A stretch of DNA of 64,000 nt from CALANV01 sp036381615 (GTDB taxonomy: Bacteria; Pseudomonadota; Alphaproteobacteria; CACIAM-22H2), in assembly GCA_036381615.1 (NCBI GenBank), contig DASVCL010000038.1, positions 52,180-116,179 of the forward strand, given 5' to 3'. Numbering within the stretch: position 1 is the stretch's first letter; each line of letters begins with the position of its first letter. Made by a program: the position numbers and the translations under genes. Below, one piece after another: positions 24,503 to 33,856 of this stretch. The notes under the pieces were generated by a model. That model saw only the letters and a program-made list of their open reading frames with translations. It had not been told where the DNA came from and did not search any database.

Positions 24503-25438
24503 TCAGGCGGCGACTTCGAGAACGATCTTGCCGGTCGCGTGGCCGCTCTGGCTGATTTCGTGCGCCTTGCGGGCTTCGGCCAATGGAAGGACCATTGCGA
24601 CCACGGGCTTGACGGTTCCGTCGTCGATCATGCGCGCGATCTCGGCCAGCTCTGCCGCATTCGGCTTCGCCATGTACACCATTGCGCGCACGCCGTGCGC
24701 GTTTGCCGCCTCCTGTGACGGCTCGGATACGGTCGAGATCAGCAGCCCGCCCTTCTTCAGAACCTTCCAGGACCGCTCCTGGGTCTCGCCGCCGACAAGA
24801 TCGAGGACGACATCGACGTCATGGACGACGTCCTCGAAGCGCGTCGTCCTGTAATCGATCGCCTCGTCGACCCCGAGTTCGCGCAGGAGCGCCAGATGAT
24901 CGCCGGAAGCCGTGCCGTAGACATATGCGCCCCGCGCCTTCGCGAACTGGACCGCGAAGGTCCCCACACCTCCCGCGGCGCCGTGTACCAGAACCTTCTG
25001 GCCCGACCGGACCTTGCCGTGATCGATCAACCCCTGCCACGCTGTCGTCGCGGCGAGCGGCACCGCCGCAGCGTGGACGTGATCGAGCGACCGCGGCTTC
25101 AGCGCAATCTCGTCCACCTTTGCCACGGCAAACTCGGCGTAGCCGCCGCCGTGCGAATAGAGCATCCCATAGACGGCATCGCCGACCTTGAATTCGGTTA
25201 CGCCGGATCCGACCGCCTCGACCGTACCCGACGCGTCGCGCCCGAGTGTCAGCGGAAGCGCCGCTTTAGTCCTGAATTTTCCTTCACGGATCTTCCAGTC
25301 CACCGGATTGACGCCGGCCGCATGGACCCTGACCAGGACCTCACCCGGCTCGAGCGTCGGCATCGGCGCATCTTCCAGTGCCAGAACGTCGGCCCCGCCG
25401 AACGCATGCATACGCACAGCCTTCATCTCGTCCACCAT
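24503..25438 (-). CDS. NADP-dependent medium-chain oxidoreductase (QOR/zeta-crystallin type)
   Basis: A 311-residue zinc-free MDR enzyme. PLTLGRDASGTVEAVG, GDAVYGM, the nucleotide loop VHGAAGGVGTFAVQFAKARG and the tail HATGKIVLEVA are as in NADPH-dependent quinone/enone reductases. A second in-frame ATG at 25426 (MKAVRMHAFGG) is an equally good start. It is monocistronic by spacing. Expected activity is NADPH-dependent reduction of quinones or reactive enones (detoxification). Confidence 0.87.
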   Translation of the reverse strand: MVDEMKAVRMHAFGGADVLALEDAPMPTLEPGEVLVRVHAAGVNPVDWKIREGKFRTKAALPLTLGRDASGTVEAVGSGVTEFKVGDAVYGMLYSHGGGYAEFAVAKVDEIALKPRSLDHVHAAAVPLAATTAWQGLIDHGKVRSGQKVLVHGAAGGVGTFAVQFAKARGAYVYGTASGDHLALLRELGVDEAIDYRTTRFEDVVHDVDVVLDLVGGETQERSWKVLKKGGLLISTVSEPSQEAANAHGVRAMVYMAKPNAAELAEIARMIDDGTVKPVVAMVLPLAEARKAHEISQSGHATGKIVLEVAA

Positions 25439-25538
25439 CTTCCCAGGGAATAACGGGTCGCTTTGCCAACGCGACGAACGAGATCCACGTTCCGCCGGTT
25501 GCCCGGAACATCGGACGCGGATCTGCCTCCGGTTCGGC

Positions 25539-25724
25539 CTATGCTGCGCCGCCTCGGCCCGCGCCTGCCGTGGGCGTCGGTGGAACCGGACCCGGCGGAA
25601 CCGGTTCCGGCTTTTGCGGTCCCTTTTCAGGCGGCGTGTTGATCGGCAGGTCGGGCGCCGGCGCGCGCCCGGGTTCGGCGGGCCGGCTGGGATCCGGTCG
25701 GGACGGATTCGGCGTCGTGTTCAT
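25539..25724 (-). CDS. Small proline-rich hypothetical protein
   Basis: A 61-residue protein beginning MNTTPNPSRPDPSRP and ending in PTAGAGRGGAA, about one third proline. GTGAGG precedes the ATG at 25724. Low-complexity proline-rich peptides like this appear in other alpha- and beta-proteobacteria, but I know no function. It lies between two convergently unrelated genes on the same strand. It could be a non-functional frame in GC-rich DNA; the ribosome-binding site and low-complexity pattern argue mildly for a gene. Confidence 0.45.
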   Translation of the reverse strand: MNTTPNPSRPDPSRPAEPGRAPAPDLPINTPPEKGPQKPEPVPPGPVPPTPTAGAGRGGAA

Positions 25725-25882
25725 CCGAAGCCTCACTGGCTCTTTCGTTGCTGTGGGCAAACCGGCTCGCAACCGATGCACGATCAATCAGCCCGGCGCG
25801 GGACCGGCACCAGCCATGAGCGCGGGCACGCCGCCGGGGCGTCTAGCGCGCACGCTCGTGATTACGGCCTCTCCGTACAGCG

Positions 25883-27229
25883 TCATGCCATGCTTGCCAG
25901 CCGGCGGTCGACCTCATCTGCCAGCGCTTGCAGCGCCGGCGCCACTTCCACGGGGTAACTAGCACCGGGTGCAAGCGCACGCAGACCTTCCGGCAGCGTG
26001 GCGAGCGCGTCTGCGACCCGCTTCCGGATATCGTTCAGTCCGGGCGTCGGCCCGATGCGACGGCCGGCCCGCATCACCGGGACGATCAGCGGCTCGCCTG
26101 CTTGCGGGTCGCCGTCGACCGTCAGAACGTCGCCGGCGATGCGTCCATCGGATCCCCGCCGTCGCCATACCTGCTTGCGGCCGGGCCAGGTCGCCTTTCC
26201 GGCGGAACGCTTTCGCCGCGCGATGCCGCCATACTCTTGCAGCTTATAGGCGCAATCCAGCGCCGGGGCGTCGAGCGATGTCGTAAGGCTCGTCCCCACG
26301 CCGAACCCGTCGATCGGCGCATCCGCGGCAACCAGCGCCGCGATCTCGTCCTCGTCGAGCCCGCCGCTCGCAAAGATCGTCACGTCGCGAAGTCCGCCAT
26401 CGTCGAGAATGCGTCGCACGCGGCGCGACAACTCGAGCAGATCGCCACTGTCGAGCCGTACCCCACGGATGCGGATGCGCCTCGCCTCGAGCCGCGGGGC
26501 GAGCGCCACCACCTTCCGCGCCGCCGCTTCGGTGTCGTAGGTATCGATCAACAACACCAGGTTGTCGGGCCGTGCCCGTGCGAACGCCTCGAACGCCGCC
26601 GCCTCGTCGGCAAAGGCCTGAACGAAGGAATGCGCCATCGTGCCATAGATCGGAATCCCGTAAAGCGGCTCGGCCAATGCCGTCGCCGTGCCGTCGAATC
26701 CGGCGATGTAGCTGGCGCGCGCCGCAAGCAAGCCGGCCTCGGCCCCATGCGCGCGTCGCAACCCGAAGTCGATCAACCGCCGCCCCCGTGCCGCCAGCAC
26801 CATGCGCGCCGCCTTCGACGCGATGAGCGTCTGGAAATGAATCAAGTTCACCAGCCGCGTTTCCACGAGCTGCGCCACCGGAAGCGGCGCCGTCACTCGC
26901 AGAAGCGGCTCGTTTGGAAAGACGGTCGTGCCCTCGGGCACGGCATCGACGTCGCCCGTAAAGCGCAAGTCACGGAGATAATCCAGCAGATCGCGTCCAA
27001 ATCGCCCTGTCGAGGCAAGCCAGGCGAGATCCTGGTCCGTGAATCGCATCTCCTCCAGGAACGAAAGCGCCTGCTCGAGACCCGCGGCGATCAGGAAGCT
27101 GCGCCGCGCCGGAAGCTTGCGCACGAAGAACTCGAACACGGCCGTCTCGACCTTTCCCTGATCGAGATAGGCCTGCATCATATTGAGCTGATAAAGGTCG
27201 GTAAGCAGCGGGCTGCTGGCGACATCCAT
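25883..27229 (-). CDS. pncB: Nicotinate phosphoribosyltransferase
   Basis: A 448-residue NAPRTase. Conserved parts are LLTDLYQLNMMQAYL, the phosphorylated-histidine region IYGTMAHSFVQAF, the TYDTEAAARKVV and IRIRGVRLDSGDL segments, FASGGLDEDEI, and DGFGVGTSLTTS (PRPP-binding). It makes nicotinate mononucleotide from nicotinate and PRPP with ATP in NAD salvage. The ATG at 27229 follows GAAAGG; the frame also opens at a TTG at 27250. No other NAD gene is adjacent, so it is probably a single-gene unit beside stress genes. GC content matches its neighbours. Confidence 0.93.
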   Translation of the reverse strand: MDVASSPLLTDLYQLNMMQAYLDQGKVETAVFEFFVRKLPARRSFLIAAGLEQALSFLEEMRFTDQDLAWLASTGRFGRDLLDYLRDLRFTGDVDAVPEGTTVFPNEPLLRVTAPLPVAQLVETRLVNLIHFQTLIASKAARMVLAARGRRLIDFGLRRAHGAEAGLLAARASYIAGFDGTATALAEPLYGIPIYGTMAHSFVQAFADEAAAFEAFARARPDNLVLLIDTYDTEAAARKVVALAPRLEARRIRIRGVRLDSGDLLELSRRVRRILDDGGLRDVTIFASGGLDEDEIAALVAADAPIDGFGVGTSLTTSLDAPALDCAYKLQEYGGIARRKRSAGKATWPGRKQVWRRRGSDGRIAGDVLTVDGDPQAGEPLIVPVMRAGRRIGPTPGLNDIRKRVADALATLPEGLRALAPGASYPVEVAPALQALADEVDRRLASMA

Positions 27230-27419
27230 GGACTGACCTTTCGCACTCAACCCACGCTGATCCGGGCCGGGCTATCATGTCGAAGATGCCGGATGCGCGC
27301 GGCTCGGTGCCGGGATGACGAAAATCTCGCCGTTTCCGCGCCGTCATCCGGGGTAATGGGTCCGTACCGGTTCGAGGAAACCGGGCAAGGAAGACACGAT
27401 GTGCGCCCCGTTGCTGCCG

Positions 27420-28493
27420 TCAGGGTGTGATCGCGACTTTGAGGACGCCGTCGCGCTGATGGGCGAAGAGTTCATACGCTGCCTCGATGTCGTCGAGTTT
27501 GAAGCGGTGCGTCACGAGCGAACGAAGGTCGGCACGTCCCGCGGCAACGACGTTCATGAGGCGCCGCATCCGCTCCTTACCGCCCGGGCACAGGGTGGCG
27601 ACGATCTTATGATCGCCGAGCCCCGCCGCGAATGCGTCCATCGGAATGGTCAGGCTGCCCGAGTAGACACCCAGACTCGAGAGCGTACCTCCCGGGCGCA
27701 GCACCCGCAGACAGGCCTCGAACGTCGCCTGCGTACCCAAAGCCTCGATCGCAACATCGACCCCGCGCCCGCCGGTGAGTTTGCGGATCTCGTCCACGAC
27801 ATCCACTTTACGAAAATCGATGACATGGTCGGCCCCGAGGCGCCTGGCCATGGTAATCCGCTCGGGTATCGTGTCGACTCCGATGACGGTCGACGCCCCC
27901 ATGAGTCGTGCGCCGAGCGTCGCGCACAGTCCGATCGGACCCTGCGCGAAGACCGCGACCGTGTCACCGATGCGCACGTTTCCGCTCTCCGCGCCGGCAA
28001 AGCCGGTCGACATGATGTCCGGACACATCAGGACTTCCTCGTCCGTGAGACCGCCGGGGACCGGACTCAAGTTCGCCATCGCGTCCGGAACGAGGACGTA
28101 CTCGGCCTGACAGCCGTCGATCGTGTTGCCGAATTTCCAACCGCCCATGGGTTTCCAGCCATGGGCCGTGCCGGGGCCGTCCTGGGCATGGTCGCCGCAC
28201 AGCGAAGCGTTGCTGTATCCGGACGGCGTGATGGCGCCGGCAATGACGCGCTGACCTTCGCGATAACCCTTTACGGCTGCCCCGAGCTTCTCGACGACGC
28301 CAACGGGTTCATGGCCGATGATCAACCCTTTGCGAACCGGGTACTCCCCCTTGAGAATATGTACGTCGGTGCCGCAGATCGTCGTCGTCGTAATGCGCAC
28401 GAGCGCGTCAAGCGGCCCGACGTCGGGGATCGGCCTCTCATCGAGCGCGATCCGGCCCGGCTCGACGAATACGGCTGCCTTCATCTTCGGCAT
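27420..28493 (-). CDS. Zinc-dependent secondary alcohol dehydrogenase-like protein
   Basis: A 357-residue MDR alcohol dehydrogenase. The catalytic zinc site is Cys in TTICGTDVH, His in IIGHEPVG and Asp in MCPDIMSTGF. The four-cysteine structural zinc lobe is missing, and AITPSG, GWKFGNTIDG and LCPGGKERMRRL follow the thermoanaerobic/clostridial secondary-ADH pattern rather than horse-liver ADH. The cofactor fold is FAQGPIGLCATLGA. It may interconvert ketones and secondary alcohols with NAD(P)H. It is divergent from the Ca2+-type ATPase, separated by 308 bp. Confidence 0.88.
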   Translation of the reverse strand: MPKMKAAVFVEPGRIALDERPIPDVGPLDALVRITTTTICGTDVHILKGEYPVRKGLIIGHEPVGVVEKLGAAVKGYREGQRVIAGAITPSGYSNASLCGDHAQDGPGTAHGWKPMGGWKFGNTIDGCQAEYVLVPDAMANLSPVPGGLTDEEVLMCPDIMSTGFAGAESGNVRIGDTVAVFAQGPIGLCATLGARLMGASTVIGVDTIPERITMARRLGADHVIDFRKVDVVDEIRKLTGGRGVDVAIEALGTQATFEACLRVLRPGGTLSSLGVYSGSLTIPMDAFAAGLGDHKIVATLCPGGKERMRRLMNVVAAGRADLRSLVTHRFKLDDIEAAYELFAHQRDGVLKVAITP

Positions 28494-28801
28494 GACGCCT
28501 CGGCCTCCATGGCTGCGATTGAGATATCACCATCGAATTCTCCCGACCGCGCATCGGCATGCGTTGAATTCGACCCGGATCGGATCAAGGCGGCTCGACC
28601 GAATTCGAGTCAGATTTGTCGGTCAGCTAACCAGTCCGGAGAAACCAGCGTGGCATTCAACGAGAACCTCCTCCGTGTGGCCGAGTTCCAATCATCCCGA
28701 GCCGGCAAAGCCAAGATCGATGCCATCGAACTGCGTATCGCTTACCTTTGCGGCTGTCTCCTGCGTTACCGGACCGCACTCGCGCCGAGGCCTGTCTGAA
28801 C
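28494..28801. promoter_or_regulatory. Divergent intergenic region with three GAATTCGA repeats
   Basis: 308 bp between the alcohol dehydrogenase and P-type ATPase genes. It holds TCGAATTC at 28533-28540 and GAATTCGA at 28566-28573 and 28601-28608, i.e. one inverted and two direct copies, 33 and 35 bp apart. This is a candidate regulator-binding cluster for both divergent promoters. The remaining sequence has no gene I can support. Confidence 0.3.
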
Positions 28802-31594
28802 ATGCCAAACCGCCACGCACGGCGAAGGAGAGGCAAGGATGCGCCCGGCCCGACAGGCCCCGGCGCAGCGACCACGCAAGACGCACGCCATTGGCACGCC
28901 ATCTCTCCGGCACAGGTCTATGATGTGCTCGAATCGGGTCCGGACGGCCTGAGCGAGCAGGATGCGCAAGACCGGCTGGCACGATTTGGACCGAACCGCC
29001 TGCCCCAAGCCAGGCCACGTGGAGCCCTTCGACGGTTCCTGGACCAGTTCAACAACACCCTGATCCTCGTCCTGCTAGCGGCTGCCGCCATCACGGCCGC
29101 CCTCGGCCATGGCGTCGACGCGGCGGTCATCCTCGGCGTCGTGCTGATCAACGCCATCATCGGCTTTCTCCAGGAAGGCCGCGCAGAGAAAGCGCTGAAC
29201 GCCATCCGGAGCATGTTGTTGCCGCGTGCGTCCGTCATCCGGGACGGCCGGCGGACGAGCATCGAAATCGAGCGCCTGGTTCCCGGCGACCTAGTCGTGC
29301 TGGAGGCGGGAGATCGCGTCCCCGGAGACCTCCGTCTCATCCGGGCGCGTCATCTTCATATCGACGAGGCTGCCCTTACCGGCGAATCGGTTCCGGTCGA
29401 AAAGAGCGTGGCGCCGGTGGCGGCGGAGGTCCCTTTGGCCGAGCGAAGCTCAATGGCCTATTCCGGGACGCTCGTGACCTCCGGCCAGGGGACGGGCATG
29501 GTCGTCGCCACAGGCGCGGCGACGGAGCTCGGTCGCATCAGCGCCCTGCTTACGTCGATCGAGACTCTCACGACGCCGCTCGTGCGGCAGATGAATGCGT
29601 TCGGGCGCCGGCTGACCGGCGGGATTCTCGCAGCCTCGGCTGCCGTCTTCGCGTTCGGTGTGCTCGTCCGCGCCTATGCACCGGCCGAGATGTTCATGGC
29701 CGTGGTCGGTATCGCGGTGGCAGCCATTCCGGAAGGCCTGCCGGCGGTCATGACGATCGCCCTTGCCATCAGCGTACAGAGAATGGCCGCGCGTAAGGCC
29801 ATCATCCGGCGCCTTCCCGTCGTCGAGACGCTCGGTTCCGTTTCCATCATCTGTTCGGACAAGACCGGCACCCTGACGAAGAACGAGATGACGGTCCGCA
29901 CCATCGCCACGGCGGAAGACCTGTTCGATGTCGGCGGCGTGGGCTACGCCCCGCATGGCGGCTTCCGCGTGAACGGACGAGAGGTCGTACCGGAACACGA
30001 GCCCCTGTTGATCGAGATTGCTTTGGCAGCAGCCCTGTGCAACGACGCATGCCTGCGCCAGGCCGGCGATGCCTGGACCGTCGACGGCGACCCGATGGAA
30101 GGGGCGCTCCTCGCATTCGCGCTCAAGGCCGGCATTGATCCCGAAGCAGCGGGCAAGAAGCTCCGCCGCACGGACGTCATTCCCTTCGATGCCGGTCATC
30201 GCTTCATGGCCACGTTGCACCATAACCATGCCGGTCAGGGTATGATCTATGTGAAAGGCGCGCCGGAACGGATCCTTGCAATGTGCGCCACACAACGGGC
30301 CGCCAAGGGGAATGCCCCCCTCGATGCTGCATACTGGAACGACCGCCTGCAGGCACTCGCCGCACAAGGTCGGCGCGTTCTCGCGGTTGCGGTGCGTCCC
30401 GTACGGGAAGGTCATCGGACGCTCCGGTTCGACCACGTCGAGCGCGACCTGACTCTGCTCGGCCTCGTCGGAATGATCGACCCGCCCCGCGAGGAAGCGG
30501 TGACCGCGGTCGCTGAATGTCGGGCCGCACGCATCCGCGTCAAGATGATCACCGGCGATCATGCCGTGACCGCGCGCGCCATCGCGGCACAGATCGGCCT
30601 CGAGAATACGCGCCGTGTGCTGACCGGGCCGGACACCGATGCGCTGTCCGACGAGGAACTGCGGCGTTGCGCACCCGATATCGACGTTTTCGCGCGGGCC
30701 GCGCCCGAGCATAAGCTCCGTCTCGTCCAGGCGCTGCAGTCGCACGGCCACGTCGTCGCAATGACGGGGGACGGCGTCAATGATGCGCCGGCGCTCAAGC
30801 GCGCCGATGTCGGTGTCGCGATGGGGCATAAAGGCACGGAAGCGGCGAAGGAAGCCGCCGCGGTGGTTCTGGCCGATGACAATTTCGCCTCGATCGTCGC
30901 AGCGGTGCGCGAAGGCCGAACGGTCTACGACAATCTCAAGAAGACGATCAGCTGGACGCTGCCGACCAACGGCGGCGAGGCTCTGGCCATGGTCGGCGCG
31001 ATCCTTCTTGGCCTGACCCTTCCGCTCACGGCCGTCCAGATCCTTTGGATCAACATGGTCACCACCGTGACGCTCGGACTTACCTTGGCGTTCGAGCCGA
31101 CCGAGCCCGACGCGATGCGTCGTCCGCCACGTCGCGGCGACGAGCCCCTGCTCTCCGGTTTCCTGGTGTGGCGGGTCGTGTTCGTCTCGATCCTGTTCAT
31201 GCTCGGCGCGTTCGGCATGTTCTCATGGGCCGAGCGACAGGGCCTGTCCGTCGCGGAAGCCCGCACGATCGTGGTGAACACGATCGTTGTCCTGGAGATC
31301 TTCTATCTTTTCAGCGTCCGCTACCTTCGGACCACATCACTGACGTGGCAAGGCGTGCTCGGTACGCCCGCCGTGCTCATCGGCGTGGGCGCCGCGAGCG
31401 CATCGCAATTCGCGTTCACCTATCTGCCTTTCATGCAGTCCCTGTTCGGAACCCGGCCGGTTTCCCTCTGGAACGGGTTGATGATCCTGCTCACGGGCAT
31501 CCTGCTATTGGCGATTCTCGAGGTCGAAAAGTTCGTGCGCCGCTGCCTCGGTCTGTCGGGTGCCGTCACCGGCTCTGGCCGACCTGCGCCTTGA
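28802..31594 (+). CDS. Cation-translocating P-type ATPase, Ca2+ (PMR1/SERCA-like) type
   Basis: A 930-residue P2-type ATPase. HWHAISPAQVYDVLE opens the cation_ATPase_N domain; TGES is at 193-196, the cation-site PEGLP at 310-314, the phosphorylated Asp353 in DKTGTLTKNE, then KGAPERIL and TGDGVNDAPALK in the P domain, and about four to six C-terminal spans. PEGLP fits Ca2+/Mn2+ pumps (PMR1/LMCA type); substrate is inferred only by family. A basic, glycine-rich leader (RRRRGKD) precedes the domain. The ATG at 28802 is chosen; a TTG at 28748 is in frame. Neighbouring stress genes suggest hypoxia or stress use, but no FNR box was found in front. Confidence 0.9.
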   Translation: MPNRHARRRRGKDAPGPTGPGAATTQDARHWHAISPAQVYDVLESGPDGLSEQDAQDRLARFGPNRLPQARPRGALRRFLDQFNNTLILVLLAAAAITAALGHGVDAAVILGVVLINAIIGFLQEGRAEKALNAIRSMLLPRASVIRDGRRTSIEIERLVPGDLVVLEAGDRVPGDLRLIRARHLHIDEAALTGESVPVEKSVAPVAAEVPLAERSSMAYSGTLVTSGQGTGMVVATGAATELGRISALLTSIETLTTPLVRQMNAFGRRLTGGILAASAAVFAFGVLVRAYAPAEMFMAVVGIAVAAIPEGLPAVMTIALAISVQRMAARKAIIRRLPVVETLGSVSIICSDKTGTLTKNEMTVRTIATAEDLFDVGGVGYAPHGGFRVNGREVVPEHEPLLIEIALAAALCNDACLRQAGDAWTVDGDPMEGALLAFALKAGIDPEAAGKKLRRTDVIPFDAGHRFMATLHHNHAGQGMIYVKGAPERILAMCATQRAAKGNAPLDAAYWNDRLQALAAQGRRVLAVAVRPVREGHRTLRFDHVERDLTLLGLVGMIDPPREEAVTAVAECRAARIRVKMITGDHAVTARAIAAQIGLENTRRVLTGPDTDALSDEELRRCAPDIDVFARAAPEHKLRLVQALQSHGHVVAMTGDGVNDAPALKRADVGVAMGHKGTEAAKEAAAVVLADDNFASIVAAVREGRTVYDNLKKTISWTLPTNGGEALAMVGAILLGLTLPLTAVQILWINMVTTVTLGLTLAFEPTEPDAMRRPPRRGDEPLLSGFLVWRVVFVSILFMLGAFGMFSWAERQGLSVAEARTIVVNTIVVLEIFYLFSVRYLRTTSLTWQGVLGTPAVLIGVGAASASQFAFTYLPFMQSLFGTRPVSLWNGLMILLTGILLLAILEVEKFVRRCLGLSGAVTGSGRPAP

Positions 31595-31731
31595 CTCGAG
31601 AAGGATCTTGCGACCACTGGCATCGTTCATTGCCGTCATCGGCGTCGTGGCCAGGATCGTCAGCGACAAGGCAGGCGATGTCGGCGAATTCGCAGGGGGC
31701 GCAAGTCACATCCTGTCGTCTCCACGGCGCC

Positions 31732-33246
31732 TCATGCGACGGCATTGCGACGCGCCGTCTCGCGGAACCACGCGGCACTCAGTTTCGGCGTCCGTTTCTG
31801 CGCCCTGAAGTCCACGTACACGAGCCCAAAACGGTCGCCGAAGCCGTTGACCCATTCGAAGTTGTCCATCGCGCTCCACTGGAAATATCCCTTTACCGGA
31901 ACGCCGTCGGCTGCCGCCCGCTGTAGCGCCGTCAGATAGGCGCGCAAGAACATGACCCGGTCGGTGTCGTAAACCATGCCGCCGTCTGTGAGCACGTCGT
32001 CGCTGGCGCAGCCGTTCTCGGTGATGAAGATCTCCCGCGCGCCCCAGAGCGACTGCACGAACTTGGGCGCCCAGTAGATCGTCTCGGGGCTTAGCGAGAG
32101 CCAATGGTTGAACATCGTCGGGTGCGACCTGGCAAAGGGAACTTGGCGCCAGCCCGGCGCCTTGTCGAAGGCGAGCGCATAAAAGGCCGCTTTATAGACG
32201 TTGATCCCTACGAAGTCCGTGGGCGAAGCGATGATCTTCAGGTCCCTGTCGGTGAACTTCGGCGCGTCCTTGCCGGCCTGCTCCAGGTATGCGTCGGTGT
32301 ACTTGCCTTCGAGCATGACGGTCAGGAATGGTGCGTTCGCCTCGCGCGTAGCCGTTTGCGCCGCCTTGATGTGCTCAGGCGACTCGATCAGCGGAACGGC
32401 GCAATGGATCGCCTCGGCGAAACCGACCTTGGTCCCAGCCTTCGCCCTGGCCCGGATGGCCTGTACCGCGAGCCCGTGGCCGAGCACCGAGTGATGCCGA
32501 ACCTGATTGAGTCCAGCCAGTTCAAGCCGTAGGCCGGGCGCTGCCTCCAGGCGGATCACTCCGGAGCCGGTCTGGACTTCGGCACCACGGTAACCTCCGT
32601 CCGTGAACGAGCGGAACTCGTTGATGGTGAAGAAATGGCGGATGCGGTCGCTGAGCTTCCCAGCCACGTAGCCGGCGTAGTCGCCGAACGCCTCGGAGAT
32701 GTCACGACTCTGCCAGCCGCCCTTGTCCTGCAGGGCCTGGGGTAGATCCCAGTGGTAGAGGGTGGCGAACGGCTCGATACCGGCAGCCTGCAGCTCGTCG
32801 ACCAGGCGGTCGTAGAAATCGAGGCCCTTCATGTTCGGCTGCCCGATGCCCGTGGGAAAGATTCGCGGCCAGCAGATGGAAAACCGGTAGGCATTCGCGC
32901 CGATGTCCTTCATCAACGCCACGTCTTCCTTGTAGCGATGGTAGTGGTCGTTGGCGACGTCGCCTGTATCGCCGTTCTTGATCTTGCCCGGCGTGTGCGC
33001 GAACGTGTCCCAGATCGACGGCCCCTTCCCGTCCTCGTTCCACGCACCCTCGATCTGATACGCCGAAGTGGCGGTGCCCCAGTAGAATCCGGTGGGAAAA
33101 TTCCGCGTCGTTGCGACTGCAGCCCCTGGCGCAGCTCCGGCCGATTGTGCGGATGCATCGCCGCTGAATGCAGCCATGCCGACGACCGCCGCGCCGGCAA
33201 GCTTCATCGAGTCACGTCTGGTGACCTCCGTATCCCTCGGTTTCAT
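31732..33246 (-). CDS. GH1 family beta-glucosidase with Tat-type leader
   Basis: A 504-residue GH1 glycosidase. The leader TRRDSMKLAGAAVVGMAAF (residues 9-27) is a Tat signal with twin arginines, and ASAQS may be the cleavage region. The GH1 domain starts at about residue 48 (NFPTGFYWGTATSAYQIEGA). The acid/base Glu is E210 in TINEF, where the common motif is T-x-N-E-P, and the nucleophile Glu is E408 in FITENGC. LYHWDLP and SAMDNFEW are also GH1. Most bacterial GH1 enzymes are cytoplasmic, so export is notable. A divergent or convergent sugar transporter is missing; it stands alone. Confidence 0.9.
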   Translation of the reverse strand: MKPRDTEVTRRDSMKLAGAAVVGMAAFSGDASAQSAGAAPGAAVATTRNFPTGFYWGTATSAYQIEGAWNEDGKGPSIWDTFAHTPGKIKNGDTGDVANDHYHRYKEDVALMKDIGANAYRFSICWPRIFPTGIGQPNMKGLDFYDRLVDELQAAGIEPFATLYHWDLPQALQDKGGWQSRDISEAFGDYAGYVAGKLSDRIRHFFTINEFRSFTDGGYRGAEVQTGSGVIRLEAAPGLRLELAGLNQVRHHSVLGHGLAVQAIRARAKAGTKVGFAEAIHCAVPLIESPEHIKAAQTATREANAPFLTVMLEGKYTDAYLEQAGKDAPKFTDRDLKIIASPTDFVGINVYKAAFYALAFDKAPGWRQVPFARSHPTMFNHWLSLSPETIYWAPKFVQSLWGAREIFITENGCASDDVLTDGGMVYDTDRVMFLRAYLTALQRAAADGVPVKGYFQWSAMDNFEWVNGFGDRFGLVYVDFRAQKRTPKLSAAWFRETARRNAVA

Positions 33247-33856
33247 CTCGGCTCTCCTGATTTCCGACGGCGATCGCTATCTCGTTCCCGGTCGCTCATG
33301 CGCGCCTGGCAGGAAGATGCCGGAGGCGCCCACCGAGGCGGCGGAGAGGAACGAGCATTCACCGCCGCTCATGTCGACGGCATTGTTCTTCCACCCCTCG
33401 GGAACCATCGTCGAAAGTCGTATAGCCGAGCGTCCATGCGCAGTCCCGTCCAATAGCTGCACTCGACACCGGGAGGCGCCGTCATCCGGGGATAAAGCCG
33501 GACGCCAAATCTCGGACGCCGTACACGATCTGTGTTTCAAGCCCCCGTCGGGACGCGTTGACCCGAAACGGCTCGAAGTGAGCGGAATCGGCGACGACAA
33601 TGGTGATAATTGTAGTGAACCGAACGTCGTTGGATCATCTCCTCGTTCGGTACACCGTCCTTCTCTTTTCGGCGAGAACGTCCTCGGCACGGACACCGAG
33701 AGTTTCCGTCGGCAGATGTGATGTGTGATGGCAGCAAGCTCGGCGATATCGTCATATGGTTCGGCACGACGACCTTACTGCTGCCCTTTACGGACACGGT
33801 CGTCCGGACTTAGCATTTCATGAGAGCGGTTGCGCCTCTTGCCGGGAGAGGACGCC
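33247..33856. other. Gene-free stretch between GH1 and patatin genes
   Basis: 610 bp without a supported gene. Only short frames occur (the longest have shadow-like composition). It must hold the promoters of the divergent GH1 and patatin genes; I see no clear operator, hairpin or FNR box. Confidence 0.4.

Noticed and set aside
27399..28799. 466-codon plus-strand frame
   Set aside because: Antisense of the alcohol dehydrogenase plus intergenic DNA; no family match.
33721..33813. 30-codon frame MCDGSKLGDIVIWFGTTT... before the patatin gene
   Set aside because: Too short, no ribosome-binding site, not recognised.
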